NCBI GenBank assembly: GCA_044358835.1
Contig: JBIKNF010000006.1
Span: 1 to 64,000 of the forward strand
Direction: 5' to 3'
DNA length: 64,000 nucleotides
From: JAJTHC01 sp044358835
Lineage (GTDB): Bacteria > Cyanobacteriota > Vampirovibrionia > Vampirovibrionales > JAJTHC01
This document shows positions 27,081-35,417 of this stretch, one piece after another (position 1 is the stretch's first letter; every line of letters starts with the position of its first letter). Both the position numbers and the translations under genes were made by a program. Under the pieces are notes generated by a model that made no database searches, was not told the origin of the DNA, and saw nothing but the letters and a program-made list of their open reading frames with translations.

Positions 27081-28034
27081 TTACGGGACTGCAACGCCGA
27101 CCAACTCACTCAAAGACGCCACCCCTTCAGCCACGCACCACGCGTCCAACTCCTGTAGCACATCCACAAACACCGCAGGGTCACTAAAACAATGCGTGCC
27201 TAGTTGAACGGCGGTTGCTCCCGCCATCAAGAACTCTAGCACATCTTCGGCGCGTTGAATGCCCCCCACTCCAATTAAAGGCGTGTTTGGCAAGGCTTTG
27301 GCAATGTTTAAAATATGATGAATCGCAATGGGCTTAATGCCTTGCCCGCTGTAACCCCCTGAAACTTTGGCCAAAGAAGGTTTGCGCCGGCGGATGTCAA
27401 TATGAGAAGCAAGCACCGTATTGATGGCCGTCAACGCATCCGCCCCCGCTTCAACAGACGCCTGCGCCACCGCCACCACTTCTGTGGTGTTAGGCGTGAG
27501 CTTCACCCACACGGGCAACGTCGTTTCACGTTTCACCGCGTGTACCGCTTTTTTGACCCACTGAGGCGATGCCCCAAATAAAGCCCCCCCCGCATGCACG
27601 TTCGGGCAAGACACATTCACTTCAAGCCCATGCAAATACGAACGATTGACATGGGATTCCACGTAGGCGCTCATGCGTTGAAAGGCCTGTTCACTGTCTG
27701 CAGAAAGACTTAAAATCACGGGAAGATCATGGCACCCATAATGCTGAAGCACGTCTACTTCCATGCTAGTAATAATCCCTTTTCCTTGCAAGCCAATACT
27801 ATTGAGCATGCCAATACCCGGCAATTCAACTGTGCGTTGTTGGGGATTACCAGCAGAAGCATTCGGTGTGACGGTTTTGGTGACAATCGCGCCAAGGTAG
27901 GCATTTAAAGGAAAGAGTCGTGAAAAGACGCTGGGGTTAAAGGTGCCAGACGCATTTAAAATGGGTGAAGTGAGTTCAAGGGAACCCAAGCGGGTGTGAA
28001 AATCGGTTTGAAAGGAAGGGAAAGCAAGTGTCAT
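27081..28034 (-). CDS. pyrD: Dihydroorotate dehydrogenase B, catalytic subunit
   Basis: 317 residues, class 1B. It oxidises dihydroorotate to orotate in pyrimidine synthesis, using FMN and passing electrons through PyrK to NAD. Seen: ILNASGTFNP, the EVNVSCPNVHAGG loop holding the catalytic cysteine, VWVKLTPNTTE, and GVGGIQRAEDVLEFL for FMN phosphate. It overlaps pyrK by four bases. A C8 run (27584-27591) is read in frame as Gly codons on the coding strand. Confidence 0.95.
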   Translation of the reverse strand: MTLAFPSFQTDFHTRLGSLELTSPILNASGTFNPSVFSRLFPLNAYLGAIVTKTVTPNASAGNPQQRTVELPGIGMLNSIGLQGKGIITSMEVDVLQHYGCHDLPVILSLSADSEQAFQRMSAYVESHVNRSYLHGLEVNVSCPNVHAGGALFGASPQWVKKAVHAVKRETTLPVWVKLTPNTTEVVAVAQASVEAGADALTAINTVLASHIDIRRRKPSLAKVSGGYSGQGIKPIAIHHILNIAKALPNTPLIGVGGIQRAEDVLEFLMAGATAVQLGTHCFSDPAVFVDVLQELDAWCVAEGVASLSELVGVAVP

Positions 28035-28990
28035 GAATGAAGGCCCCCTTCTTGAGAAGTAGAGGTTTCAAAGAACGGAAACGCATCACAAGAACCCGCC
28101 AGACTAAGGGGGGCTAAGCCGTGTTCACCCCATAGTAATTGAGACGCTTCAAATACTGGTCCAGCTTCACACACTTTTAGGGGAAGGTCGCCTTTCGCTT
28201 GGCCAACCACGCACCCAAAGCATGCCCCCGTTCCACAAGGCATGTGATTTTCAAGCGACACATACACGGTAGCCTGAGGCAATAGTTGGGGAGCCGTCTT
28301 CACGCAGGCGTTCATCATTGGGGTAGGCCCGCACACAAAGGCCGATTCAAACGACGAGCGATCTTCCGCCGTAAACGATTCTAAGCACGCCACCACATGC
28401 CCGTGAAAGCCCAAAGAGCCGTCGTCACTGCACAAGAATAGTTTGTCGAGGGGAATAACATTCGCCAAGTGAGGCAAAAGGCTTTGGGCTTCGGCTTGAT
28501 TTCTGACTCCAAAAATAAGGGTGGGCATGTCATCGTCCTGCCAACCGTTTTTTCGGCCTTCTTCGGCCCATAAAATCAGGGGAGCCAGTCCAACTCCACC
28601 CGCCAATAAAATTGTACGACGAGGATTCTGCCCCGCCACCAAAGGAAAGGCATTGCCTAAGGAAGCTAAAGCCACGCTTTTTTGCCCCACGGACCATTGA
28701 GACAACACTTTAGAACCGTCCCCCACCACTTTATAGATAATGTCCCCTTCTTGCGTTTCAGAATTCCAACTCATTAGGCTATAGGGGCGTCTAAAACGAA
28801 AGCCTGTGGCATCTTTCACATCGAGCATCAGAAACTGACCCGCCTGAACCGCAAGGGGGTGTTGATGAAAGCGTCCTGCTTCAAATGCCAAACGAAGGTG
28901 AAACAGCCCTGTGGGACTTGATGTATTGAAAATCACCCGAACGGTGTACTCGTCTAAGGGCGTATATATACAAGGGGTGGTATGAGGCAT
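28031..28990 (-). CDS. pyrK: Dihydroorotate dehydrogenase electron-transfer subunit
   Basis: 319 residues, somewhat longer than the usual 250-270. FAD-binding ferredoxin-reductase fold: RRPYSLMSW for FAD, AGGVGLAPLILW for NAD, and a C-terminal [2Fe-2S] cluster with cysteines in CGTGACFGCVVG and a later VCEAGPVF. The final tail (about 295-319) is an unconserved extension. Translated first in the pyrK-pyrD pair, with 4-base overlap. It makes the NAD-linked form of the enzyme. Confidence 0.93.
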   Translation of the reverse strand: MPHTTPCIYTPLDEYTVRVIFNTSSPTGLFHLRLAFEAGRFHQHPLAVQAGQFLMLDVKDATGFRFRRPYSLMSWNSETQEGDIIYKVVGDGSKVLSQWSVGQKSVALASLGNAFPLVAGQNPRRTILLAGGVGLAPLILWAEEGRKNGWQDDDMPTLIFGVRNQAEAQSLLPHLANVIPLDKLFLCSDDGSLGFHGHVVACLESFTAEDRSSFESAFVCGPTPMMNACVKTAPQLLPQATVYVSLENHMPCGTGACFGCVVGQAKGDLPLKVCEAGPVFEASQLLWGEHGLAPLSLAGSCDAFPFFETSTSQEGGLHS

Positions 28991-29110
28991 TGAAACAACC
29001 TATCATCAAACAGGGCATCGCTTTATTAAAACACAAACACACTGAACACTTCAACACAAAGGCCCTAAGTATAGAAATCAAATATAGAAGCCTCTTCAAA
29101 AGCCCTACTG

Positions 29111-30217
29111 CTACACATTAAACCTAAAGTGCATGACATCGCCGTCTTTGGCAATGTACTCTTTGCCTTCAAGACGGAGCTTTCCAGCTTCTTTGGCTCC
29201 TTTTTCGCCTTGAAACTGCACATAATCGTCATACGCCGTGACTTCGGCTCGAATAAAGCCTTTTTCAAAATCCGTATGAATCACCCCTGCACACTGAGGT
29301 GCCGTAAAACCCGCTTTAAAGGGCCAAGCCCGCACTTCTTTAACGCCTGCGGTGAAATACGTATACAAGCCCAATAAACGATACGTTTCGGTAATCAGCG
29401 AATCCACGCCACTGGCTTTGACGCCCAAGCTTTCCAAATAGCTTTGCTTTTCCGTTTCATCATCCAACGCGGAAAGTTCCGCTTCAATTTGAGCCGAAAT
29501 CGCCACCACAGGACGCCCCTCTTCTTTCGCTCGTTCCACCAACGCCTTGTAATGCGGATTTGCTAGAGGATCCGCCAATTCTTCTTCAGCGACATTACCT
29601 GCATAAATCAAGGGTTTCACCGTCAATAAGCCTGAACGCTTTAAAAGCTCGGTTTCATCGGCATCAAACTCATGCACATGTTGACTAATCATTTCACCGC
29701 CTTCTAAGAAAGGTAAGACACGTTGCATTAAGCCCAGCTCAGTTTTGGCATCCGCTTCAACCTTGGCGGATTTTTGCAAGCGTGGCAGACGTTTTTCGAT
29801 GGAGGCGACATCTGAAAGGCAAAGTTCCAGCACAATGGTGTCAATATCTCGACAAGGGTTCACGCTATTTTCAACATGTTGAATGTTCTCATCTTCAAAG
29901 CAACGCACCACTTGAACAATGGCGTCTACTTCACGAATGTTGGCTAAAAACTGGTTGCCCAAGCCTTCGCCTTTGGAAGCCCCTCGAACCAGTCCAGCAA
30001 TATCCACAAATTCAAATACGGCAGGAATCACTCGTTCCGTTTTCACCAAGTCTTGCAAGACGTACATGCGAGGGTCTGGCACTTTAACGATGCCTGTATT
30101 CGGTTCAATGGTACAAAACGGGTAGTTGGCACTTTCGGCTTGAAAGGTCGAGGTAAGAGCGTTGAAGAGGGTTGATTTTCCGACGTTGGGGAGTCCGACA
30201 ATACCGGCTTTAAGCAT
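29111..30217 (-). CDS. ychF: Redox-regulated ATPase YchF
   Basis: 368 residues, full length. Obg-family P-loop protein that prefers ATP over GTP and binds ribosomes. Seen: GLPNVGKSTLFNALT (P-loop), FVDIAGLVRGASKGEGLGNQFL (switch II region, cited in part), NVAEEELAD where a GTPase would have NKxD, and the C-terminal TGS domain with FTAGVKEVRAWPF and HTDFEKGFIRAEV. It stands alone between the leftward pyrKD pair and the repeat protein. Confidence 0.96.
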   Translation of the reverse strand: MLKAGIVGLPNVGKSTLFNALTSTFQAESANYPFCTIEPNTGIVKVPDPRMYVLQDLVKTERVIPAVFEFVDIAGLVRGASKGEGLGNQFLANIREVDAIVQVVRCFEDENIQHVENSVNPCRDIDTIVLELCLSDVASIEKRLPRLQKSAKVEADAKTELGLMQRVLPFLEGGEMISQHVHEFDADETELLKRSGLLTVKPLIYAGNVAEEELADPLANPHYKALVERAKEEGRPVVAISAQIEAELSALDDETEKQSYLESLGVKASGVDSLITETYRLLGLYTYFTAGVKEVRAWPFKAGFTAPQCAGVIHTDFEKGFIRAEVTAYDDYVQFQGEKGAKEAGKLRLEGKEYIAKDGDVMHFRFNV

Positions 30218-30314
30218 AAGGCATTCCTTTATTGAATGAAACGAATATGCTTTAGCCTAACAAAAACATAGATTTTGTAAAAGATTCTTTTAAAGCGTGT
30301 TCCATCCGTGTCCT

Positions 30315-30347
30315 AGCAAAAACAGACGCTGGTAAGAGCGTCTGTTT
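30315..30347 (-). terminator. Rho-independent terminator of the Gly/Tyr-rich repeat gene
   Basis: AAACAGACGC (30320-30329) pairs exactly with GCGTCTGTTT (30338-30347); read leftward the stem is followed by TTTTGC. It is about 75 bases past the repeat gene's stop codon and before ychF. The symmetric A/T flanks may let it work in both directions. Confidence 0.82.
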
Positions 30348-30420
30348 AATTGAATTATGTAGTTGTAGAAATGGTTTATTTAATTGTCTAAAAGTGAAGG
30401 GTCTAAAAGTTCGCACAGGC

Positions 30421-31170
30421 CTAGTAAGGTGAATACTGTTGAGGCATTGGGCTGTAAGAACCACCGTAGCTAGGAGGCTGTGGTTGAGGCATGCCATATC
30501 CGCCCTGTTGAGCGTAAGGATCCATGTTATAGCCACCGTAAGCGGATTGAGGCATCCCGTAGCCACCCGTTTGTGCGTAAGGATCCATGTTATAGCCACC
30601 GTAAGCGGATTGAGGCATCCCATAGCCACCCGTTTGTGCGTAAGGATCCATGGTATAGCCACCGTAAGCGGATTGAGGCATCCCGTAGCCACCGTAAGAT
30701 CCTTGGCCACTGGGGTAAGAATTTCCACCCACCCAACCTTGGGGAATGTAACGAGGATCGTTGGTTGCGGAACTACCGTAGCCGTAGCCATCACGACGTA
30801 AAGACGGGAACGTGGAAATGGGCTGGAAGAATCCTGGGAAGCTTGCAGTGGTGGGGTTGCTGGCCAAACCACCTTGTTCAGGGGTGCCCCATGAACTAAG
30901 ACTGAATCCGGGCGTGATGGCTGAACCAATAATGGAAGTTTGTGAGTACTCATTCCCGTACAAACCGGGATTCCCTGTAAACAAGGCGATTTGACCTGCC
31001 AAATCACGAGACAAGGCTGCTCCGACTCGGCTGATGTTTTGAGGCAATTGTAAGGTGGCTGAAACGTTCACTAATTCGCTTGAAGGGGGGGTGGCGAACT
31101 GTCCGCCTCCCTGCTGACCATAAGTGGGGTAGCCTTGGGGTTGTGCATACTGTGGGTTGTTCATATACAT
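30421..31170 (-). CDS. Low-complexity Gly/Tyr/Gln/Pro-rich repeat protein
   Basis: 249 residues. The N-terminus (about 1-30) is Gln/Tyr/Pro-rich. A more ordinary part follows (about 31-75, VSATLQLPQNISRVGAAL). The C-terminal half holds three near-identical 21-residue repeats with core GYGMPQSAYGGY and MDPYAQ, then a SYGGSYSP tail. No signal peptide or membrane helix. Composition resembles aggregation- or condensate-prone proteins, but function is unknown. The repeat keeps other frames open across the same stretch, which I regard as by-products. An ATG at 31164 is an alternative start. Confidence 0.75.
   Translation of the reverse strand: MYMNNPQYAQPQGYPTYGQQGGGQFATPPSSELVNVSATLQLPQNISRVGAALSRDLAGQIALFTGNPGLYGNEYSQTSIIGSAITPGFSLSSWGTPEQGGLASNPTTASFPGFFQPISTFPSLRRDGYGYGSSATNDPRYIPQGWVGGNSYPSGQGSYGGYGMPQSAYGGYTMDPYAQTGGYGMPQSAYGGYNMDPYAQTGGYGMPQSAYGGYNMDPYAQQGGYGMPQPQPPSYGGSYSPMPQQYSPY
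30484..30672. repeat. Three tandem 63-bp coding repeats
   Basis: The phrase TTGAGGCAT recurs at 30484, 30547, 30610 and 30673, exactly 63 bases apart, marking three full units and the start of a fourth. Units differ at few positions, which points to recent expansion. They encode the 21-residue repeats of the Gly/Tyr-rich protein. Confidence 0.9.
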
Positions 31171-31398
31171 GGTAATAATAAGTCCTCTATTTTATACTCT
31201 ATGTTTAGTTATTTTCTGGTGTTCGAAAGGTTGTGTGTCGTAAGATGAAACCTGTAAGATGTCTATGTGCTTCAATAAAGTATTAAGGCTGTCTTGAATT
31301 GAGGTTTTGAAACAATTTGTTACAATGTAAAAGAAGGAAAGTGCCTTTTTAAAAAATGGTTACAATCCAGTAACAATCATTAAACTTTACTTATTAAC

Positions 31399-31427
31399 TG
31401 GACGAACACTTAAAGATAACCTATACT
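31399..31427 (+). promoter_or_regulatory. Probable promoter of hpf
   Basis: TGGACG (31399-31404, four of six to TTGACA) and TATACT (31422-31427) are spaced by 17 bases. A hairpin GGTAG/CTACC follows in the leader near 31448-31464. The rest of 31171-31498 is AT-rich spacer with no gene seen; it separates two divergent genes. Confidence 0.5.
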
Positions 31428-31498
31428 TGTAGTACAGGTCAGGTTTGGGTAGCGCTTGGCTACCTATTTCAGTTGAATAATGAGGAGGATCTAGCACT

Positions 31499-31975
31499 AT
31501 GATGACTAGACTGTCGATTCATGGCCGAAACATCGAATTAACGCCTGCGATTAAAGACGCGTTGTTCGAAAAAATGGGACGTGTCTTTTCCCATTTTGAC
31601 TTTATTCAGAGCGTAGATATTCACCTGTCTGTTCAAAAAAACCCCCGAATTAGTGAAGCCCATTGCGCCGAAGCCTTATTACATGTCAATGGTGGCATGG
31701 TCAAGGTAGAAGCGTCGAGTGAAAATCTCTATGCTTCAATTGATGGATTGGTTGACAAAATCATGCGTTCTTTAACCAAGTACAAGTCCAAACATTTAAT
31801 GAGACAAAAATCAGCGCGTAGCCAAGGGGGCGAAACCTTACGGATTCAAAACCTGGAACAGATGCCTGAAGCCTATGAAGAAGACGCCTACCACATTGAA
31901 TTAGAGCTTACTAATGACAATGAAGCCGCGGCCTTTGCCGAAGCTGAAGTGCAGAGCATACGTTACGCGTCTTAA
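31499..31975 (+). CDS. hpf: Ribosome hibernation-promoting factor (HPF/RaiA family)
   Basis: 158 residues. The N-terminal domain (about 1-100) is the HPF/YfiA ribosome-binding fold, with SIHGRNIELTPAIKDAL and LHVNGGMVKVEASSENLYASID. This protein silences ribosomes in stationary phase by occupying the decoding centre. Cyanobacterial LrtA and other long HPFs carry a C-terminal dimerisation domain of about 55 residues; here the tail (about 105-158) is acidic and not recognisable as that domain. A strong GAGGAGGA ribosome-binding site precedes the ATG at 31499. It is followed by a terminator. Confidence 0.88.
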   Translation: MMTRLSIHGRNIELTPAIKDALFEKMGRVFSHFDFIQSVDIHLSVQKNPRISEAHCAEALLHVNGGMVKVEASSENLYASIDGLVDKIMRSLTKYKSKHLMRQKSARSQGGETLRIQNLEQMPEAYEEDAYHIELELTNDNEAAAFAEAEVQSIRYAS

Positions 31976-32007
31976 CGCAACACGTCGCTACAGGCAAGCC
32001 TTACATG

Positions 32008-32045
32008 AAAAAGGATGCCTCTCTAAGGAGAGAGCATCCTTTTTG
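32008..32045 (+). terminator. Strong bidirectional terminator after hpf
   Basis: AAAAAGGATGC (32008-32018) pairs with GCATCCTTTTT (32035-32045), and the inner CTCTC/GAGAG extends the stem. It lies between the convergent stops of hpf and the next leftward gene and can serve both. Confidence 0.9.
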
Positions 32046-32047
32046 GT

Positions 32048-32716
32048 TTAACTGTTTTTGAGCCTGCATACACTAACTACTTTTACGCAAAATCTAGGAA
32101 TTAAACCCAAGGCATTCACAGCCCATGGGATTGTTTGAAAAAGGGCTTTATTTTTTTGGCTAGAATCGATAACATTACTTATGATTTTAATCCATTTTTT
32201 GTTATCTGATTGGTTACGTATTTTTGTACAAATATCACTTAAGGGCTGTAGATCAGGGTTAGTCGGGGTCGCGCCTGAAATCAATTCCTGCCCCATAATT
32301 AAAAGATCTTGCAAGGATTTTTTATCAAGCACATCCTTTTGAATACTTTCCGCCAAATTTTCGACGCCTCGTAAACTTGCTTTAATTGCTGCCATTTCAT
32401 TCATGTTAAAGGCCAACAAACCCAACGTGGCCACTTGTGTGGCAACTAAAAACGGCAGTCCCCATTTCACATAAGCAGGCACAGGGGCTTCGGGGCGTTG
32501 TTCATTACGTTGTTCAAGTGAATTTAAGACGGCAAACAACCGCGCGTTGAAAGACGCTTCATCCCGATGGGGGGTAAGGGCGAATGGCGACAGCCCCGCA
32601 GGCATCGGTGCAGAGATTGGTGCAGGCATCGGTGCAGGCCCTTGCATCGACGGCGTCAGAGGCGGTGCCATACCAGCAGGACGAAACGGGGGTGGTGAAA
32701 AAGAAAGGCTTGCCAT
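32048..32716 (-). CDS. Hypothetical single-pass membrane protein with Pro-rich N-terminus
   Basis: 222 residues, no family recognised. Residues 1-45 are rich in Pro, Met and Ala with repeating PAPMPAPISAPM-type units. A segment about 55-75 is charged, then one membrane helix (WGLPFLVATQVATLGLLAF, about 85-103), and a C-terminal part with amphipathic helices. N-terminal orientation is probably cytoplasmic. It ends 2 bases from the hpf terminator. In N-terminal style it resembles the CHAP-like protein at 43822-44760. Confidence 0.6.
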   Translation of the reverse strand: MASLSFSPPPFRPAGMAPPLTPSMQGPAPMPAPISAPMPAGLSPFALTPHRDEASFNARLFAVLNSLEQRNEQRPEAPVPAYVKWGLPFLVATQVATLGLLAFNMNEMAAIKASLRGVENLAESIQKDVLDKKSLQDLLIMGQELISGATPTNPDLQPLSDICTKIRNQSDNKKWIKIISNVIDSSQKNKALFQTIPWAVNALGLIPRFCVKVVSVCRLKNS

Positions 32717-32817
32717 TGAGGTTTCCTAAATAAATGAAAGGTTCCATTAGTCACATAAAACACCCTCAAGCGTAAAAGATGCTAGAACCTTGACAAAACC
32801 TTCAAAGAAAAGCAGTG

Positions 32818-33795
32818 TTATTGCAAAGGCCGTGCTCTTTCAAAATGAGCTGGGACGTCCCACCGAAGCGGGGCGTTGGCTTGAGGCGACTGAGGGGTGA
32901 GCCCTTGGTAGGGAGAAACTCGTTTGGCCGGCACGTAAGGCCATACATCCAAAGAAGGAACAAAACTGCTATAGCACTGGTGTTTTTGGCAAACGCTAAT
33001 CGTCACTTGGCCCGTGGCTTCTTCCAAGTGAAAGCGCATCACAGGGCGCCCTTCGTTTTCATCAATGCGCGCCTTCATCGTTTCCACCCAGCCCAACTTC
33101 CCCCATTGCGGATGCCGAGCATTTTCATGCCTCAACACCGCCACCACTTTTGAAATCCCTTCAGGCGGGGTTGAACGTGCCATAATCGGAAACACCGCCA
33201 TGACTTTGCCCCCTTGAGTCACAATAAAAACGTCTTTCGATCTGGAGGCTTGCTTGCGTTCTTCCAATTGTTCTTGTGAAGGACGCGTGCCTTTCAAAAA
33301 GGGGGATGGCGAGAGGTCTTTTAAATTCACTTTTTGTGAACCATCGTTCCACTGCCCCAATTTGAATTGATAGACGCCCGTTTTTAAAGTCATTTTTTGC
33401 CATTTTACGGCATACGGCAAAGTCACCACTGCATAGGGCGTGTAATGATTAAAGGCTTGCTCAGCAAAGGCTTCTAGGTCTATTTCTTCAAAAGGGTATT
33501 CCTTCGCCTTCCAAAAAGAACGGGGGCCGTCATCTTTAAAGCCATGTTCATTTTCACTGGAACCGGGATCGTCCAACGTGGTTTTAAACCCACGAGACGC
33601 TCCCCAGTGATCCACTGGCCATGGGGTGTCTGGTTTTGCAAACACAGGGGGCACGGACTCAAAACGCTCAGGTTTCTTGTACGGTTCATAAATGCCTAAA
33701 GCCTGCACTTCAGTTTTGGGGTACGGTTCATTTAAAGCGTACACAAAGGGTGTGGCGAAACAGAGTAAAAGTAAGGCCCAAAAAAAACAAAACAT
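32818..33795 (-). CDS. Secreted hypothetical protein
   Basis: 325 residues with a signal peptide (FFWALLLLCFATPFVYALN, cleavage about residue 21). The mature part is rich in Pro, Trp, Phe and charged residues and mixed alpha/beta in look. It contains two cysteines close together (VCQKHQCY, near residue 270) that could form a disulfide. No known domain. It is transcribed leftward, between the Pro-rich membrane protein and rpe, and separated from them by about 100 and 58 bases; operon membership is unsure. Confidence 0.65.
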   Translation of the reverse strand: MFCFFWALLLLCFATPFVYALNEPYPKTEVQALGIYEPYKKPERFESVPPVFAKPDTPWPVDHWGASRGFKTTLDDPGSSENEHGFKDDGPRSFWKAKEYPFEEIDLEAFAEQAFNHYTPYAVVTLPYAVKWQKMTLKTGVYQFKLGQWNDGSQKVNLKDLSPSPFLKGTRPSQEQLEERKQASRSKDVFIVTQGGKVMAVFPIMARSTPPEGISKVVAVLRHENARHPQWGKLGWVETMKARIDENEGRPVMRFHLEEATGQVTISVCQKHQCYSSFVPSLDVWPYVPAKRVSPYQGLTPQSPQANAPLRWDVPAHFERARPLQ

Positions 33796-33853
33796 GTTGA
33801 AAGACGCTGTCCTTTAAGTCTTGAAAAGCATCCATGCCTTAGGGTCAAGCGTT

Positions 33854-34513
33854 TTAGCATCCCTGCCGTAATTGAGCGATGGTCTCACTCATATTAGACG
33901 CGTTAAAAATGGCAGAACCCGCCACAATGGTGTCAGCCCCTGCAGCTAAAATATCGGCGATATTTGTTAGCCCCACACCGCCATCCACTTCTAAGTGGAT
34001 GCGTCTTTGCCCGATGAGTGCTTTGGCCTGCTTGAGTTTTTCTAAACTGTAGGGAATAAACGCTTGCCCCCCAAACCCAGGATTCACACTCATAATCAAG
34101 ATTAAATCTAGATCGTCAATGACAGGTTCCAACACAGAAACAGGCGTATGCGGATTCAAGGAAACCCCCGCCTTCACGCCTAAGGATCGAATCAGTTGAA
34201 GCGTTCTGTGCAAATGGGGACAAGCTTCCACGTGAACGGTTAAAATATCCGCCCCTGCTTTGGCAAAATCTGGGATGAGGGCATCAGGGTGTTCAATCAT
34301 TAAGTGAACGTCTAAGGGAAGGGATGTCACACGACGCAACGCCTGAACCACTGGCGCCCCAATAGTCAGGTTCGGTACAAAGTGGCCATCCATTACATCC
34401 ACATGCACCCAGTCAGCCCCCGCGGATTCAAGTGTTTTTAGGGTGTCACCTAAGTAAGCAAAATCCGCCGAAAGAATGGAAGGGGCAATAATAATAGGAG
34501 ATTGATGAGCCAT
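33854..34513 (-). CDS. rpe: Ribulose-phosphate 3-epimerase
   Basis: About 219 residues, the usual size. It interconverts ribulose-5-phosphate and xylulose-5-phosphate. Family marks: IAPSILSADFAYLGD, VHVDVMDGHFVPNLT, LPLDVHLMIEHPD, MSVNPGFGGQAFI and LEVDGGVGLTNI. The ATG at 34513 has GAAGAAGGA upstream and places the conserved strand at residue 7; the extension to 34579 is not conserved. Confidence 0.95.
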   Translation of the reverse strand: MAHQSPIIIAPSILSADFAYLGDTLKTLESAGADWVHVDVMDGHFVPNLTIGAPVVQALRRVTSLPLDVHLMIEHPDALIPDFAKAGADILTVHVEACPHLHRTLQLIRSLGVKAGVSLNPHTPVSVLEPVIDDLDLILIMSVNPGFGGQAFIPYSLEKLKQAKALIGQRRIHLEVDGGVGLTNIADILAAGADTIVAGSAIFNASNMSETIAQLRQGC

Positions 34514-34661
34514 GCGTTCGTTTCCTTCTTCGTTTTGAAGCACTGTTTTTTTATGATACACTAAACACACGTCATGCAAAAATCTTCTTTGCCTTACTCC
34601 TCCTCCCTAAGGGAGAGGGGGTAAAGTCTTCTATCAACGAAAGAAAGTTTATACATTGGTG

Positions 34662-35405
34662 ATGTCAAAAAAAGGGCTTGCCCACTATTACAACAGCTTC
34701 AAATATGAATGGGCCTTACCCTTTTTAGCCAAACGATTAATTCCTCATTTTTTAAATCAGGTACGGTGGTGGTGGCGAGCGTCCACATGGGGCGTTCACC
34801 CCGAAACACAAGCCTTGCTGGATGCTGGCACGCCCGTGATTTTTGCGATTTGGCATGGGCAAATGTTTACCTTAATGCACCCAAAATGGGTTCAAGGCGT
34901 GAGTGAATCGCCACAAACCCTTGCGCCTTATATTTTAATTTCTCAAAGTCGAGACGGGGACTTTATTGACAGCGTGGCGCACCATATCGGATTCCCCCAC
35001 ACTATTCGAGGCGCCCATGGCCGAGGCGGTAGCCACGCCGTCGCCTCGATTCAAGCCCTGTTTGATGAAAAAAAGGGGCATTTAATTTGTTTGATGGACG
35101 GGCCCCGTGGGCCGAAGCATCAAGTCAAAAAAGGCATTGTCAACTTGGCATTTCAGCGTGGGGTACCGATTATTCCTGTTGCGGGGGTTACACCGCATCA
35201 CTGGTTTAAGTTGTATTCGGCGTGGGACGATTTTGAAATTCCAGATATGTTCTCTCAGATTCATGTGGAGCTAGGCCAGCCCCTGTGGGTAGAAAGTTCT
35301 ACTGATGAGGATGAAGGCGTGCTGGCAAAGGTCAACGAGACGTTGGTGTCCCATTTAAAAACGACGTTGTTGCGTTGTGCCAAGAATCCTCAAAATAGAC
35401 TTTAA
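34662..35405 (+). CDS. Lysophospholipid acyltransferase-like protein (DUF374)
   Basis: About 247 residues. It resembles the DUF374 group of the LPLAT acyltransferase superfamily, associated with lipid A or outer-membrane lipid metabolism. Family features: FAIWHGQMFTLMH near the N-terminus (an HxxxxD-like catalytic region read as SQSRDGDFID), and LMDGPRGPKHQVKKG. I prefer the ATG at 34662 over in-frame TTG 34656 because DUF374 proteins begin with little extension. It is divergent from rpe; a short hairpin CTCCC/GGGAG lies at 34603-34615 between them. Confidence 0.8.
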   Translation: MSKKGLAHYYNSFKYEWALPFLAKRLIPHFLNQVRWWWRASTWGVHPETQALLDAGTPVIFAIWHGQMFTLMHPKWVQGVSESPQTLAPYILISQSRDGDFIDSVAHHIGFPHTIRGAHGRGGSHAVASIQALFDEKKGHLICLMDGPRGPKHQVKKGIVNLAFQRGVPIIPVAGVTPHHWFKLYSAWDDFEIPDMFSQIHVELGQPLWVESSTDEDEGVLAKVNETLVSHLKTTLLRCAKNPQNRL

Positions 35406-35417
35406 TCGTGTTCGAAG

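Noticed and set aside
30252..31007. Long open frames on both strands over the repeat gene (30252-31007 minus, 30439-30899 plus)
   Set aside because: The 63-base repeat keeps all frames open. The chosen leftward frame has regular Gly/Tyr repeats and a sensible start; the others are arginine/threonine-rich by-products.
34603..34615. Terminator between rpe and the acyltransferase
   Set aside because: The hairpin lies between divergent genes, so neither needs a terminator there, and no U-run follows.
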